The notes below the pieces were generated by a model. It was not told the origin of the DNA, did not search any database, and worked only from the letters and a program-made list of their open reading frames with translations. Positions 29,481 to 42,600 of a stretch of DNA of 64,000 nucleotides are shown in pieces (position 1 is the first letter of the stretch; each line of letters starts with the position of its first letter). The DNA is from Chaunax sp. Z400 (Eukaryota > Chordata > Actinopteri > Lophiiformes > Chaunacidae), in NCBI GenBank assembly GCA_037577475.1, contig CM075184.1:28763594-28827593 (forward strand). The letters are read 5' to 3'. The position numbers were made by a program, and so were the translations under genes.

Positions 29481-31081
29481 TTCCTGTACACTTCATTTTA
29501 CAGATAATTCTGAAGATACTATTTAATATAAATCCACTGAACAGTGAAAGGCTATTCCAATATAAGTGTATTGGTATTTGAAAAATTTACATGCCAGGGA
29601 GATATTACAGAAAAACAACTGAGTTGATCACACATTAAGACAAATTCCCAAGACTGTCAGTTTGTGAGGATTATAGAAACTAAGATGCTATGACGACATG
29701 ACTGTGCAAAATCCCTGAGGGTTTTACTTCAATAAATACATTCTTTTATTACAAAACAATGAAAAAAAAACATGCTGCAAATACTGTTACAGAATTTGTA
29801 TCTACATCCAGCTGTTGGCTGGTTGCAGCCATGATACAAATCATTGTGTACATGGTTTTACATCTCTTTGCTGTCAAAAAGAAAAATCATTAGGAATGTC
29901 TGTAAAGTCTCCATCATCACTGGAGGATAGGAGGAGACACGAAAAGTAGGAAAACAAAAAAACTCAAAGTGAAATTTCACTGTGATGGAACATTTTCGTG
30001 TCAAGTGATCTAATTATAGTCATATCGATATTAGCTGCCTGGTGGATTCCAGCTGTAGCTACAAAACGCATGATGAAAAAAAAAGAAAAAGTTCCAGATT
30101 TAAATGAAATACTGTTTTCAAAAAAATAAAATACTATTTTCAAAAAGAGCAGTATTGAGTTTTTCAGAGCTGCTGACTGACATTTCATGACAACTAAAAA
30201 TTCACAAAATGTCCCAAAGTGAAACATCACTTTTGAGGAACAGTTTGACTTTCTTTTTTTTTTTTTGAAATATGTGGGTTTGCCTTCTTGCTGAGGGTTA
30301 CATGAGAAGACTGATAATACCCATACCTCTCTCTGATGAATATGAAGCTGAGGCTGCAGCAGCCAGTTAGCTGAACTGACCCTTAATTGAGGAAGATGGA
30401 AACAGGTAATTCACCATTCCATTAATGGGAGGTAGGGGGTTGGACTAACTCTTGCAATTAACATCCTAAGTCTGTGCTGGTTGGGTGGCTACTGCTCTCA
30501 TCTTAAGACATTACACTTAGACCTTTGTATAGCTCAAACAAATGAGATATAACAGCTGAATTACTGACCTTTAGAGGTGGTGTAAGCTGATGGTGTTACC
30601 AGGTTAGGTGTTTCCACTTATTTAAAGGCTTTATGCTAAAGGCAAGCTAACAAGCTGCAGGCTGCAGCTTCATATTTCCTAGACAGACACAACAGTGGCA
30701 TCGCTACTGACATCTTGGCAAAAAGTGAATAAACATATTTCTAAAAATATCTAATCATTACTTAAATGATGCACAGAAACTGACACATTGATGGACTGAT
30801 GTATAAGATGAACGCAGGCCAGGCACGGTCCTGGTTACAAACTCAGTGATATTACACAAACACACACAATAACATAAACGCTGTATTCATATATTTCCGG
30901 CAACTTCATACGGAAGAATCATTGACCACTGAAGACCTGTGTGTCCAATACACATAAGGAACAGCACATATTGACAGTTTTTTTTTATGAACACTGGTAG
31001 TAAAGTCTGTTCAATGTATTTACATGCTTCCATGTCCTGCTTGTCCATGCAAGCAGGGCAGGTGTGGTGATCCGAGCCCTC
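29481..31081. other. Intergenic DNA and CALHM-like gene 3' flank
   Basis: AT-rich DNA with a short inverted copy of a dispersed repeat at 30237-30700. The right end should include the 3' UTR of the minus-strand CALHM-like gene. No coding sequence was recognised. Confidence 0.45.
30237..30700. repeat. Rearranged dispersed fish repeat
   Basis: The left part reads in plus orientation (CTTGCTGAGGGTTACATGAG, AATATGAAGCTGAGGCTGCA, CAGTTAGCTGA). The right part (about 30620-30690) reads as the reverse complement of the same segment (AGCTTGTTAGCTTGCCTTTA, AGCATAAAGCC). So two pieces lie head to head. Same family as 10606-10875. Confidence 0.55.
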
Positions 31082-31925
31082 TCAGGATGTCCTGGTCCGT
31101 AGAGAACTCATCCTGAGAACAGTGAGCTCGGCTACATCCGCATCCTGCATCGCCACCTCTTGCTGGCAGCTCTCTCTGATTACATACACTACGAGACCCA
31201 CACAGATGAATATGAGGAGGACTATGCCTATAACCTGGGGTGCAGAGGAGTAAATAACACTTTGGTTAGTAAACATCCACAGAAAATGCCTGTTTTTGAT
31301 TAACAAAATCTCTAACAGAGCTTTATGAATATAGCTTCCAAGTGTAAGAGTATTGCATTATGGATAGATTTCTCCAGTGCATGCTGTTAGGGGAGGGGGA
31401 GATGTCTCCACTCCGACCATCTTGCATAATCTCCTGTAAACTAGAAAATATTCAGCTCACCTGAGAAAAAACAAACAGCTGCTGTGAGCGGAGCATTAGT
31501 TCTTGTGGGGTGACATCTCCTTCACCAATTGGCTCACACCACTTCTGCGGGGCTGCCTTGTCAACTAGCACAAATCTACCCTCCCAGTCTGTCATAGCAC
31601 AAGCAAAGTATTGGCCATCGAGGAACAACAGGATCAGCCACACGATAGCAGGGACAAAGCTGGAGAGGGAAACAGTTTTCCTGCACCACGCATCACATCT
31701 GCATCCTTGAATGATCAGCATCAGGGTGAAGGCCATGACGGCAGGAATGATGAAGAATGCTGAGGAAAACACTCCATTCCATGTAGGGTTGCAAGGACAC
31801 TCAAACTCCAGCTCCACCAGCTTCTCTAGTCCCATGAGGATAAAGCCAAAAGCCACATTTGATACCAGAGGACTGTTGCTAAGTTCATTTTTCAGCCTGG
31901 TAAGCCATTGTTGTCTACTTTCCAT
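31082..31925 (-). CDS. Short CALHM-family (calcium homeostasis modulator) channel-like protein, two exons
   Basis: CALHM proteins form large-pore plasma-membrane channels for ions and ATP. Coding exons on the minus strand are 31925-31461 (donor GTGAGC) and 31234-31082 (acceptor CACCCCAG), phase 0, giving 205 residues. The start is the ATG beginning MESRQQW. Four hydrophobic segments are visible, around residues 20-38, 51-73, 90-108 and 156-177. The family cysteine pattern is present: C43-P-C45 (in ECPCNPTWN), C109 (in DGQYFACAM) and C130 (in KWCEP). The loop between helices 1 and 2 is short, as in the family. Only about 28 residues follow the fourth helix, so the long cytoplasmic helical domain of typical CALHMs (about 300 residues or more) is absent or is encoded by an exon not seen. 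The closest subtype (CALHM5/6-like is possible) cannot be decided by eye. Confidence 0.82.
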
Positions 31926-33109
31926 ACTAGATTGACCAAAAAATGAAGACAGTAGTTGCAAAAAGCCCAAAAGAGGGTCCAGCGTTGTGAACACATTGGC
32001 AACAGCTAAGTGATGCGTAATTAACGCATCCAGGGGTAAGTTTTCCCCTCGGGCAAAATGCCACACTTCCACTCTGATTGGTTTTGAACAAAAGAGGGTG
32101 TGCCGTCTGCTCTGACATTGCTCTAGCTGATTGGTCTGTGCACGGTTTCAGGTGGGGTTACATTTTAAATGTGGTCTCTCATGGACAAACAGGAGGGAGG
32201 GCTGTAAAGTGGAGGGAAGTTTGTTCCGCAGCTGAACACCGAATTGGATGGACACGTTTGCAACAGTCCAGTCATGCAAAACAGCATGCATTGGAGGTAC
32301 AGGTAGATATGAAAGGGCAATACTTTGCATTGAAGAATCAAAGTACAGGGGCAAATTTTCACTGAAACTAAAGAGAGAAACATTCAAACAGATTTTTACA
32401 ATTAACTAAAAAAGAAGAAAAAAAAGGGCTGAATTATAAAATAAAACCACAAGCTGTGTTTTAAATGTATGAAGTGCCCACGTGGCCATTTGTTACAACT
32501 GTGTGCGATTAAAAACTTAAGATGATTCTTTTTCATTTCGCCTCCTCTGACCACATGAGGTCGCCCATGCAGCAGCACAGATTTAAGGATAGAAAGGATT
32601 ACAGGAGGCCATGTTGGACTTTCAAGGGGACATGCATGCAGCCTGAGAACACCCAGGCCACTGATGTGATGACATAATTTATAAATGCCCTCTGTGCACT
32701 CTAGAGCACCGCCATAATCTCCTCACGTCAGAACCACACGGGAGAAAGTATTCAGGCACGAAGACGCTCGGAGGTTCAGTGAAAACTGCGACCAGATTGA
32801 TCTGCAAGTTTTTAAATGCATCCCCCCACATTTGTTGTGCTTAGTTTGAGACAAAGATAAAGGAGCTTACAGTTTATGTTTACATTAATATTGCAAGCCC
32901 CGTTGAGAAGAGTGAGGTGATGATTGCGGGCCAAGCTGTTATTAATACAGCAGGAACATCCTCGACATGGCACAGGATGAAAATGAGCACCTTCCACTTC
33001 ATGAAAAAAAATAAAATATAAATAAATTGAGGCTTATTTGCAGAGAAGGAAATGAAGACTGATGATGCTCATAATAACTGTCTGAGCTCACATCAATTAC
33101 AGTATACGT
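31926..33109. other. Intergenic DNA between the CALHM-like gene and nptn (head to head)
   Basis: Holds the CALHM-like 5' flank and promoter near its left end. An open frame extends upstream of the CALHM ATG but has no family character. No other feature was recognised. Confidence 0.45.
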
Positions 33110-33669
33110 GCTGTAATGGGTGTGTGTCTGTGCGAGTTTATCCACGGTCGTGAGCGCATAGGGCACGCGCAGCCTGTCGTTGCTGCTGTCGGTGCCCTAT
33201 CAGCATCTGTTCCTCTTTTTGGAACGGACTTATGTTTCGGCTACATCACTGCCCGCCGGGAATAATTTGTGCGCTACTTTCATTTTAATCACCGAAGCGT
33301 GACGGCGAGAGCGCAAATGCGCATCGGTCTGCGCATCTTTGAATCTTCAGAACTACACTGTGGACAATCCCCCTTGACATCCAAAGATTTCTCCTCTCCC
33401 CCGCAATCCGACGAGGCGTCTTCACCACCTATGGCCGCTTATCGGAATCCCTGAGCCGCCGGCCTCGTCCCGGACCTTTTGTCCATCGCTGTCCTCGGAA
33501 GGTCTTTGAATACACGGAGACGTCTTCTTACAAATCATCCTCGGCTGACTCTTTCTTGAAGAACCACATGCCATGCTGGGCCCATCTCTCTAGATCTCGT
33601 GATTAATACACGATTTCTCCTCCCTTCGTCCAAACCGTGAGCCCTGGTGTTTCTAACCGAGCCCCGACA
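33110..33669 (+). promoter_or_regulatory. CpG-rich promoter and 5' UTR of nptn
   Basis: Compared with the flanks this stretch is GC-rich and contains many CpG dinucleotides (for example GGTCGTGAGCGCATAGG, GCACGCGCAGCC, AAGCGTGACGGCGAGAGCGC). It ends at the nptn start codon. This is what is expected of a broadly expressed vertebrate gene; the start site itself cannot be placed. Confidence 0.65.
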
Positions 33670-36600
33670 ATGCATCCTAACGCAGCGATCGTGGCGGTGG
33701 TGCTTTTGGGGAACTTGATGCTGCCGTGCATCTCGGCTCAAAACGGTAAGAACGCAGGGTGACCGTGGAATGATTGTAAACACCGCGCTGAGGGAAAGTG
33801 ACTTGTGCGAAGACGCCCGAGCGAAATGTTTCCAGAGAGGATGCTGAGAATGACAGCGACAAAGCTGCGACTGTAGTTAAATGCATCTCGACCGTAAGGG
33901 CCAGATTAAGAGACCCAACACACCTCATTTAAAACTGACCTCATGATGTAACCTTCACGGAACTCTAAACTGAGAAAACAGGGGGTGGGGGGAAACGATT
34001 TGTGACATTTCTGCAAGGTTATTTGCTGTCAACTTAGTGGAATGCATATGTTTTTGCAAAGGGGAATCCGCTGCCACTGTTATCACGTCGAATAGGCGTT
34101 TAAAAATAGTCAATGAGTTGCTGAGGTTCATGGAATTAGTTCTGGATATTTGCACACAAGCGCCTTGGGCTGACAGTGTTCAAGGGGGTTGGGTAGCAGA
34201 TTGTATCAGGCAAGACTAACCTGCAATGGATGATGATCCAACGTTATCAAATGCAAACAGACTGAAGTCCGTGTGTGCTGTGGATACTGTAAATAAAAGA
34301 TCCTGCTTCTACTTTATTATTATTATGCCACGTCTGGTTCAGTCTGCAGTAAAACCAAATACCCATCTAACATCCTTATTTCCTTTTCTGATTATCATGT
34401 TTGGCATCTTTGAGCACCAGATGTAATGGACGTCATGTATTTCATTTGAAGTTTAAGAAGAAGAAAAAAATCATTGCCTGTAAGGCAGAGATTAAGGCAG
34501 ATTTATAATTCTGCTGCTTAATGTCCACCTCGTCTTTTTGGGGGGATAATCAGACACCCACTATGCAAGACTTGTACTTTGATGATACGCAGGGTCTAAA
34601 ACCTCACACTAGAACTGTCCTCCTTTTTAAGAATTTACTTTTGCAAATATTTTAAATGAAAAATGGACGATTATTTAGGTCTAAATAACAAAAAAAAAAT
34701 GCAATTCATTGGAACAGTTTGCACTGTTTTTGTGTCGTAGCTTATTTGTCAAATACAATATGCAGAAATAATTTTTAAAAAGTCCCAAAAAGTACAATCT
34801 TTGTCATTTTGTGAGGACGCACAAGAAGCAACCTGCATCTTCAGTTTGTGAGGAAACAAGAAAAAAAACAACTATAATATTACAGCAGTTATGCAACAAA
34901 ATATTACCCCATGAATTCCTTCCTCTCTGTTTTGTTAATTTCTCAAAGATGCTTGAATTGTGTGCAAGTGCAGCGAGGTGTTCCCCGATCTCACTATCTG
35001 GAGCATCAAATACCCAGCAAGTCCTCCATTGTTTGATAAAGCGCAAGCAGTGGCATTCTAAACACTTTCTGAGGTCTTTGCCCAGTTTTAATGGCCTCTC
35101 AATGAAGCCCCCCCCCCACACACACACCCACACACAGACACACACACACACACACACAGCCAGAGGTCACTGGTCACAGACTGGACAGTTCCTAAATGTG
35201 CCAGTGCTCCATCTGTTTGTGAATTCATATTCATATTCACAGTGAGTTATTATCAGTGTTGGTAATGTTCTGATGTTTGCTCACTTTGCATATTTCTCTC
35301 TCAGTTCAGATGAGATATAATCAGTGCATGGCTTCTTATGCAATCCTAGATTTTCCTGTGATTTCACAAAGTCCAGGCAGAGGCGAGGGGGGGGGGGGAT
35401 AATAATTATAAGTGCTTGAGATTTAATCACCTCATCTGGGAAGCAGAGGGAATTTGTGTCATTATTGTCTCTCGTTCAGGGGAAAGTAGGCCTGCTGTAT
35501 AGGTGGCCGCTTTCTGCGTCGGATATTTGGAGGACTGTAAGTAGCATTCCTCCACTCTGCCTCATTTCTATTTTTACCACCGCGAAACCGCACTGAGAAC
35601 TGTGGCTTTAAGGTCCTTTTGTGAAAGTGAGTTCATTAACTCTTAATGGATGGCCTCCTTGTGCACAGCTGCACAGCCCTCTGTGAAGGCTCGCTATGTG
35701 GCTGCGAACCATCTAAGTGGAGAGATGATGCGATCTTCATGCAAAGAAAAGAAAGGCTGTTGAGGAGGTGGCTGTAGCTGACCTGAAGAAATGCATTTAT
35801 GTCCTACATACGTTTCCCTTTATGAAGCAGGCAGCGTGCTCCCATTGTACTGTCAGTGTCTGTGTAAATTGATGCAGCTCATGTCAAGACAACATTTCAG
35901 AATAATGAGCTGATACCATTGCTGCTATGTTAAAAATGAACTATTTCTATTGCTTTTCTTATTGAACTTAGGTTAGCAGTTGCTCAAGCCTGAGCACATA
36001 CAGAGCAAAGTTTGATTGTTGCTAAGATTACACAATCAAAGTATAAAGATATGATGCAGAAAAAGACGATGCACCTGCATTGCAATATGCACTGCAACTG
36101 ATTACATAATTTCTATGCCAATATATGATGCTTTAATTATTTAATGTGCTTCATATTGCATTTTGAGATGAGCATTTTACAACTGCATATACCATTCATT
36201 CAATATGATGCAGCAGCTTGTCCATTATCGCATCTCTGTCCAGGCTCTGGACAAAAGGTATATTCGTGAGTCGATTGCTGTAGGACTCAAGCCAGCACTT
36301 ACACTGAGTCATGCTTTCCCACTGTGAAATCTGATACCAACTGCACTGATCAGGAGCAGCATCATGCAGCATACAATACACTGCAGGTAAACTGTATACT
36401 GATGCATGAGGTGAGCACTGATTCTTAAACAGAGATTTGTCCCAGGAAGGTTTTTTTGCTGAGCGTGCATGCTGCGTGTCGTTACACACATTCACAGCTG
36501 GAAGTTCCCCATTTTAGCCTCAGCCCCGTGCAACTGCCTGATCTGCTGCCACACAACCCTGGCTAACTAGGTATATGCGCCACAAGGGCAGCTCAGAGAC

Positions 36601-39600
36601 ACAATACTCAGAGGTTACCTGGCCTGATTTTTCCCAGTGGTGAGGATATTTTAAACACTGACCTGGCAGTCACAAGGTTACTTTTTAAATTTTTTTTTTT
36701 ATTTTTTTTTACCTCAAACCTCAGCTGTCAGCTGATAGTCAGATAAAAAAAAAGATATTTTGAAGCATGTAGAATGTTAGGGAATATGATGTCCCCTGCA
36801 GAAAACAATTAGCAGTGGAAGAGACTCTCCTGGTTGCGTAGTTGTTCTATTTTTAGAACGACTGTGTTCTTTTTATGATGAAAATCAGTGTCCCGTGACA
36901 CAGTTGTCTCAGCAGCTCTGTTGTTTTACATCAAATCATTTGGATTCCCTTGTTTTGACCTCTGGAAATTAGTAAGTGCTCTCTGGTTGTGATTAGAGGA
37001 TGGGATTAGAGCATGTCTACTCAGCACAGGGGTTATGAGGATTTGAATCCCATTAAACGTTTGCCATTCCTCTGTGATCTTAATGTCAGCCTCAAGTATT
37101 GCTGAAATGGAAGTGGTTGGCCCAGCGTCTCCTTTTTCTGGAAATTCAGCTTTGCAAATAATGGCAATATTTTGCTCTAACCCAGCGATAGCAAATAAGC
37201 TCAAAGAATGATGTGATAATGTTCCAGGGGAAAAAAACAGCCTCTGTCATCTCTGTGTTCCTCTCTTTGACAAATTTAGCTTCACACTACATATATCACA
37301 CCTACAACGTATATCAGAAGGTCTTCTATGAATCCATCACCGAGCTGTAATTTCCTGAGCGAATAAGCTGTTCTTTTTTTAATATATTATTGAAGGAGCA
37401 CATCATTATTACATGTAAGTACAGTAATGTAAGTAATGCACATCATCAAGTGCCCCTATAGCTAGTTAAATGCAAATCTGACATATCGTAGGATTTTCCA
37501 GAACAAGTGCTGTCAATTAGACCCACATAACGCACACTCTATTCCAAAAGCACCATATTACCAAGAGTCCCTCATGCAGCCACATCATTTAAACTATTTA
37601 TAACTCTACCTGTGACTCTCACCAGCACCCAAAGATCCTTCTTAAAACCAAAACTAATTAAAACAAATCTGAGAGGCAGAATGGAGAGACTGTCAGATCT
37701 GTCCAGCTTGAGCATTGAAATGAAAATGTTCTTGCAGTCTGGACTTAAAGAGGATGGTCCGGTGTTTGGCTCATCCATGCGACAGATGTACACCTTTGCT
37801 CACCTGCAAACCTCTATGAAAATACTTACTTAAGCCCTATTGCTAAAGATGAACTTGTGTGCACAATGATGTATATTTTGCTGCTCTGTTCGAGAAACCA
37901 ATTTAAAATGAAAAATCACTCGACCCTAAAGGAAAGGCACAGCCTGTGTTGAGCGGGCAGGTGGTCTTTTCACAGTAAATTTGATAATGAAGTCCTGCAC
38001 TCTGTGTCCATGAGGACTTGGTCTCACAGCAGCTTGACAGCAGCTGTGAGACTTTATAGTTTGTTTAAAATGTACTCAATACTTTCAAATGTGTAGCAAC
38101 TCAATCTGTTTGAAAGTGCTCCGTTCACTTTCAGCTTCCGGGCTGCACAGACTGACAGCATCACACATCTTAACTTCTTTCCACGCATAAAGGATAACTC
38201 TGCCCAAATTTAACCCAAAATATACCTGATTATAGTCCTCGTGTATAAATGGTAACACTTGTGTGGATAGGTGTTGCCTTTGAATGTCACCAAATTACTC
38301 CACTAGTTATATCCCAATTGCTTAATTTTGCTCGAGTGAAGCAAAAACAATAACAACAAACATGACTTTCCTTTGCACCGCATGACTTACAATATAGGCC
38401 TGCAGGATTTGAGGAAAATCTGCAATGTGCAATAACATTGCTCTATATTCTGATGACGATGTGACTTGTGATGAGCAAATATTAATATTGACAAGCCCAT
38501 ATTAGCTGTGCACTTTCCTTCCTCTTCAGCCAACCTGCTAGCTAATCTCACCTAATTGACAACAAGTCATCTGAGGGTAGCTGAAGCCTCGCTGGGGCTT
38601 CATGTGATTGGCTGAATGGTGTGGGACAAGGTCCAGGTTGGCTGTCCAGGCCTCGGTTTGATAGATATAACATAAAAAAATAACATTTTTTCTCATCCAT
38701 CGTGTTTCAAGTAGTCTTTTGCATTCTGCTTATCAATACAATCTATAGGTCAGCACTAACGTCCAATATGCTGCCATCGTCCTTATCATCGAACAGTGAG
38801 TGAAAGTTGTTCAAACATAAATTAGCATCACAACTAGGATCTGTTGCTTCATACAAATGTCCTCTAAAGGCACGCATATCTGTCACAGTGCCATGCAGGT
38901 ACAACAAAGATGTAACCACAATGCTACACACACACAGTGCCCAGCACATAACCAGTTTAGTGACCCCAGGGGAGTTCCTTACTCGCTGCATTCACTGTCT
39001 GTGTTGTGGGATGTGGACGGGGATCTAGGTTGTAGGACGGCAGCTGACTCACTCTCAGGGTACATGGTGGTGGAGAGTGGCTTTTTGTCAGTCCTCAGGG
39101 GAGCTCTCTCTACCTACATCAGTGGTATGTAGGCTGTAATGACTCTGATTTCCTCGCAGCCTTTTGACAGAGCTCGAAACTGCAGGTTATTTTGCGAACA
39201 CTATTATGTTTCGTGAGATAAAATGAGCTAGAAAGCATGTAAGAAAGGCAGCGTGAAAGACTTCATTATTTCGTTTGACCTCCTCGCTTCGATCGCACAC
39301 ACGCCACCATAGCAACTATACACGACTACTGCATGCATTCAGCTGTAGATGTTACTCTTGCTGTGGATTCAAATGGAGAGAAGCACCATGTCCTTTTGTT
39401 GCGGTGAAACACTCATTTGTGTTAACTAATATTCATTTGAGAGTTCATTTTTTTGAGCTCTGCAAAAATGAGCAATTGAAGCTATTAGTCTAGTTGCTCA
39501 AATAAATGAATTAGTTAATTTGCTAAAAGAAAAAATCAGTCATCAACTATTTTGATTGTTGGTCATTTTCCATGCAAGACTCAGAGAAGACTGTGAAAAA

Positions 39601-42600
39601 CTCAAGGACATTTTTTTTTTTCAGAATAAATAATATATCGATAAAGTGAAATATCTTATTGTCAGATTTGATCAATAATTCACACTCGCTGTTCCCTGCA
39701 GCCCTAAAAGCATTTCAATAACGTCCATGTGCAGTAAATGGACAGCAAGATGTGCCCCTTATACAGAGAAATGAACCATACAATAGTGAAATTGTTACCA
39801 TTATAGCATAAGAAGTCATGTTACGATGAATTCTTCTCATTTTTTCCTCTGTCACCAAGTGGCTGAGATCTGTCCACAATCTATTACTCTCTCTTCTCTT
39901 TTTTTTTTTTTTACTTCTTACATCCCAGCATGCTTTGTAAATGAACGAGCACTGAAAGGCAGCTTTGTGCTTTGTTCATAGACTGTATAAAAGAAGTGGA
40001 CAAAGTGAAGCCTCCGGGTCTGAAGAGTGAAGCCAATGCATTTATGCTTTGAAGCTGCATTCTAAGTAATGGCTGGTAGGTTATGGCGACGCTGGTTGCA
40101 GAAAGAATTCTGATTGTAAGCTTCTGAGAAAATGAATCTACTTCTCACTTGATTTGTCACCTCTGCCCAAGTGATTGGGGCAGTTTGGTTGTCTGTCAGC
40201 AGGATTGCGCAAAAAAATACTTGACGGATTTTAATGATTCCGGGTAGAAGAGTGTTAATAGTCCCAAAGAAGGAACCATGGAATTTTGGAGTAGATCCGA
40301 ATAAAGTTTTTTTTTAAAACTTTCTTTAACATGCCATGTAGCCGAGTAACTCAAAAAGTGATTGACAGAGTTACGTGACCCCTTTATCAGAGACAGACAC
40401 ATGCAGGAACAGCAGACAGGAATATTTTGGCAGAAACTGCTCAGTGGAACAGGAAATGCTTACCCTTGTGGAACATCTGTTTTCACTAAGACAAAAAAAT
40501 CATGGATGGAGTATTAGGTGCTTGATTTCATGGTAAAGGAATCTATGCAGATGTTAGATATAAATATGAAAGTGAACGAGTGGAGAGAAGGGACCCTTTG
40601 GAGGGAATGCTCATCCTTGGCGGAGGTTTGGGGTCTCAGAACGCTCCACAGGAAACATTTTCATCACGAGTTTAGATCTCAATCCCTAGTCTCAAGACAG
40701 GAGTCCTGGTTTGATTTTGGGCGTGGGTAGCATGTGACAATTCAGCTCCATCCTCTTGTCCAAATATGATCACTTCTGGCTCCAAAGAAACTATAGTTGG
40801 CGACAGCAAACCGTAGCTAACAAGCTCATGGGTGAAGTCACGGTGACTTCATTGTCTTCTTTTATACAGCCTATGGTTAAGTGTGAGCTCTTTGTTCAAA
40901 CAACACAAAAAGTGCTCTCCTCTTTGGCCAAGTGTTCACTGTAGTCTGTTATCTATCTATCATTTATTTATCCAGAGTCTTTCTAAGCCAGAATTTTAAT
41001 TGAGTCATCTGCTCCTTTTTCTGAATTTAATTTGCCATCACCTTAGAGGACATTTATTTCTTTTTTCTAAAGCAGATAAATACAGGGTACTGGGACTATG
41101 AGCATTCTTGCATGGCTGATAATAGTTATCTGTGCCATAGTAAATGTTCTGTCAAATTGAAATATGGCACTAACACTGTATCTGTTTAGGTCTGTATTCA
41201 CCCTTCGGATGTGGTGAGCTTGATGTGCCCAGATGTTTTCAGAGAAAATAAACAACCGCTAATTACTCTGCATATCTCGAGGCATCGTGCATAGTAAGAC
41301 AAGTTAGGATCATGCAGGATGACTGGGTTTTTTTATTTATTTTTTTGCTAAATAATCTTCACAATTTCTCTTTCCACTCCTCCAATTCATTTTTTTTAGA
41401 TAGCCAGAAACTGGTGTTGAGCAACAGACTTGTTACCATGACATTAACTAAAATCCATGTATTGTTTGGTATGAGGAATATTTGGGTCTCCTTTGACAGC
41501 CTGTTTATATCCAGTGCACAGAGAATAACTTCAGTATTGAGGACACTGTGCCTTACAGTAATATGGACGGGGGGGCTCCATAAATCATGTGAACTTGAGA
41601 ATTGTATTTATTTTCACCTGACAGTTAAACTTTCAAGATATTTAAAAAAAAACGAAATGTAACCGGCTTCATTGTGAGGATGAGCTGAATACTGTATTTG
41701 CTTACACTCCTTCCTCAGGCTGATGCGTTCATGTGCTAATGATAGCAGGGTAGAAGATCCAGGACGGCCTGTAAAGCTGTTGTATTTAGGCGTAACACAC
41801 AGTCTAACACTCAGGAGACCACAGGCTCTTTGTTCCCATTTCCTCTACAACAATTCAGAGCAGACTTAAGGCAGCGAAGGTTTTTTTTTTTATTTTATTT
41901 TTTAAGAGTTATTCTGGCACATGTGGTTTACAGCTGACAGGCTGCCGGGTTGGCAGAGAACGATGTCTGTGGTTTAGGTGATTTGTCATTAGATGGGGTT
42001 CATTAAGGCTGGCAGAGTATTGTTGGGCAAACCACTGATGTGAAACAGGGTCATGAATCAGGCACATATACACAGCGTGATGCACTCACAGTTGTGGGTA
42101 ATAATGTTTATGGATGCCATTTTATTATGGATTCCACTGTATTTCAGATCTGAGATGTGTTTCCTTTCACCCACATGGCTGTAAGGTAGTAAGAAAAATG
42201 TGTGTTATTTGTCCAGCTCCCTATAAGATTAAATGACATTGGTGTGATGTATTGGTCACATGGGTACATATTCAGGTACATAAATAAAGTGAATCTTTAA
42301 TTGCACAAATCAAGCATCTGTGTTTGCAAAATGTCAGGCATTCTGTGTTTACTGTGCCGTGACGACATGTGAATTTTGAAAAACCTGCTCTTAAAAGTCC
42401 AGCTTATTCAAAATGAAAGCTGACTGACCTAATTTCTGCTGTGGCCACCAAGAGCTGATATGGATGAAGAGATTACTGTAGGTTTATACATACATACATA
42501 CAGTTACATCTATTTGTGACGCTTTCTCCAAACTGCTTAAAAAAAAATAGTATATTACTCACCGTTTAAATAGAATTTTTGTATAAAATAAAAATGCAGA

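Noticed and set aside
31926..32072. N-terminal extension of the CALHM-like protein by 49 residues
   Set aside because: The frame is open to an upstream ATG, but the extension has no CALHM similarity and family members start shortly before the first helix.
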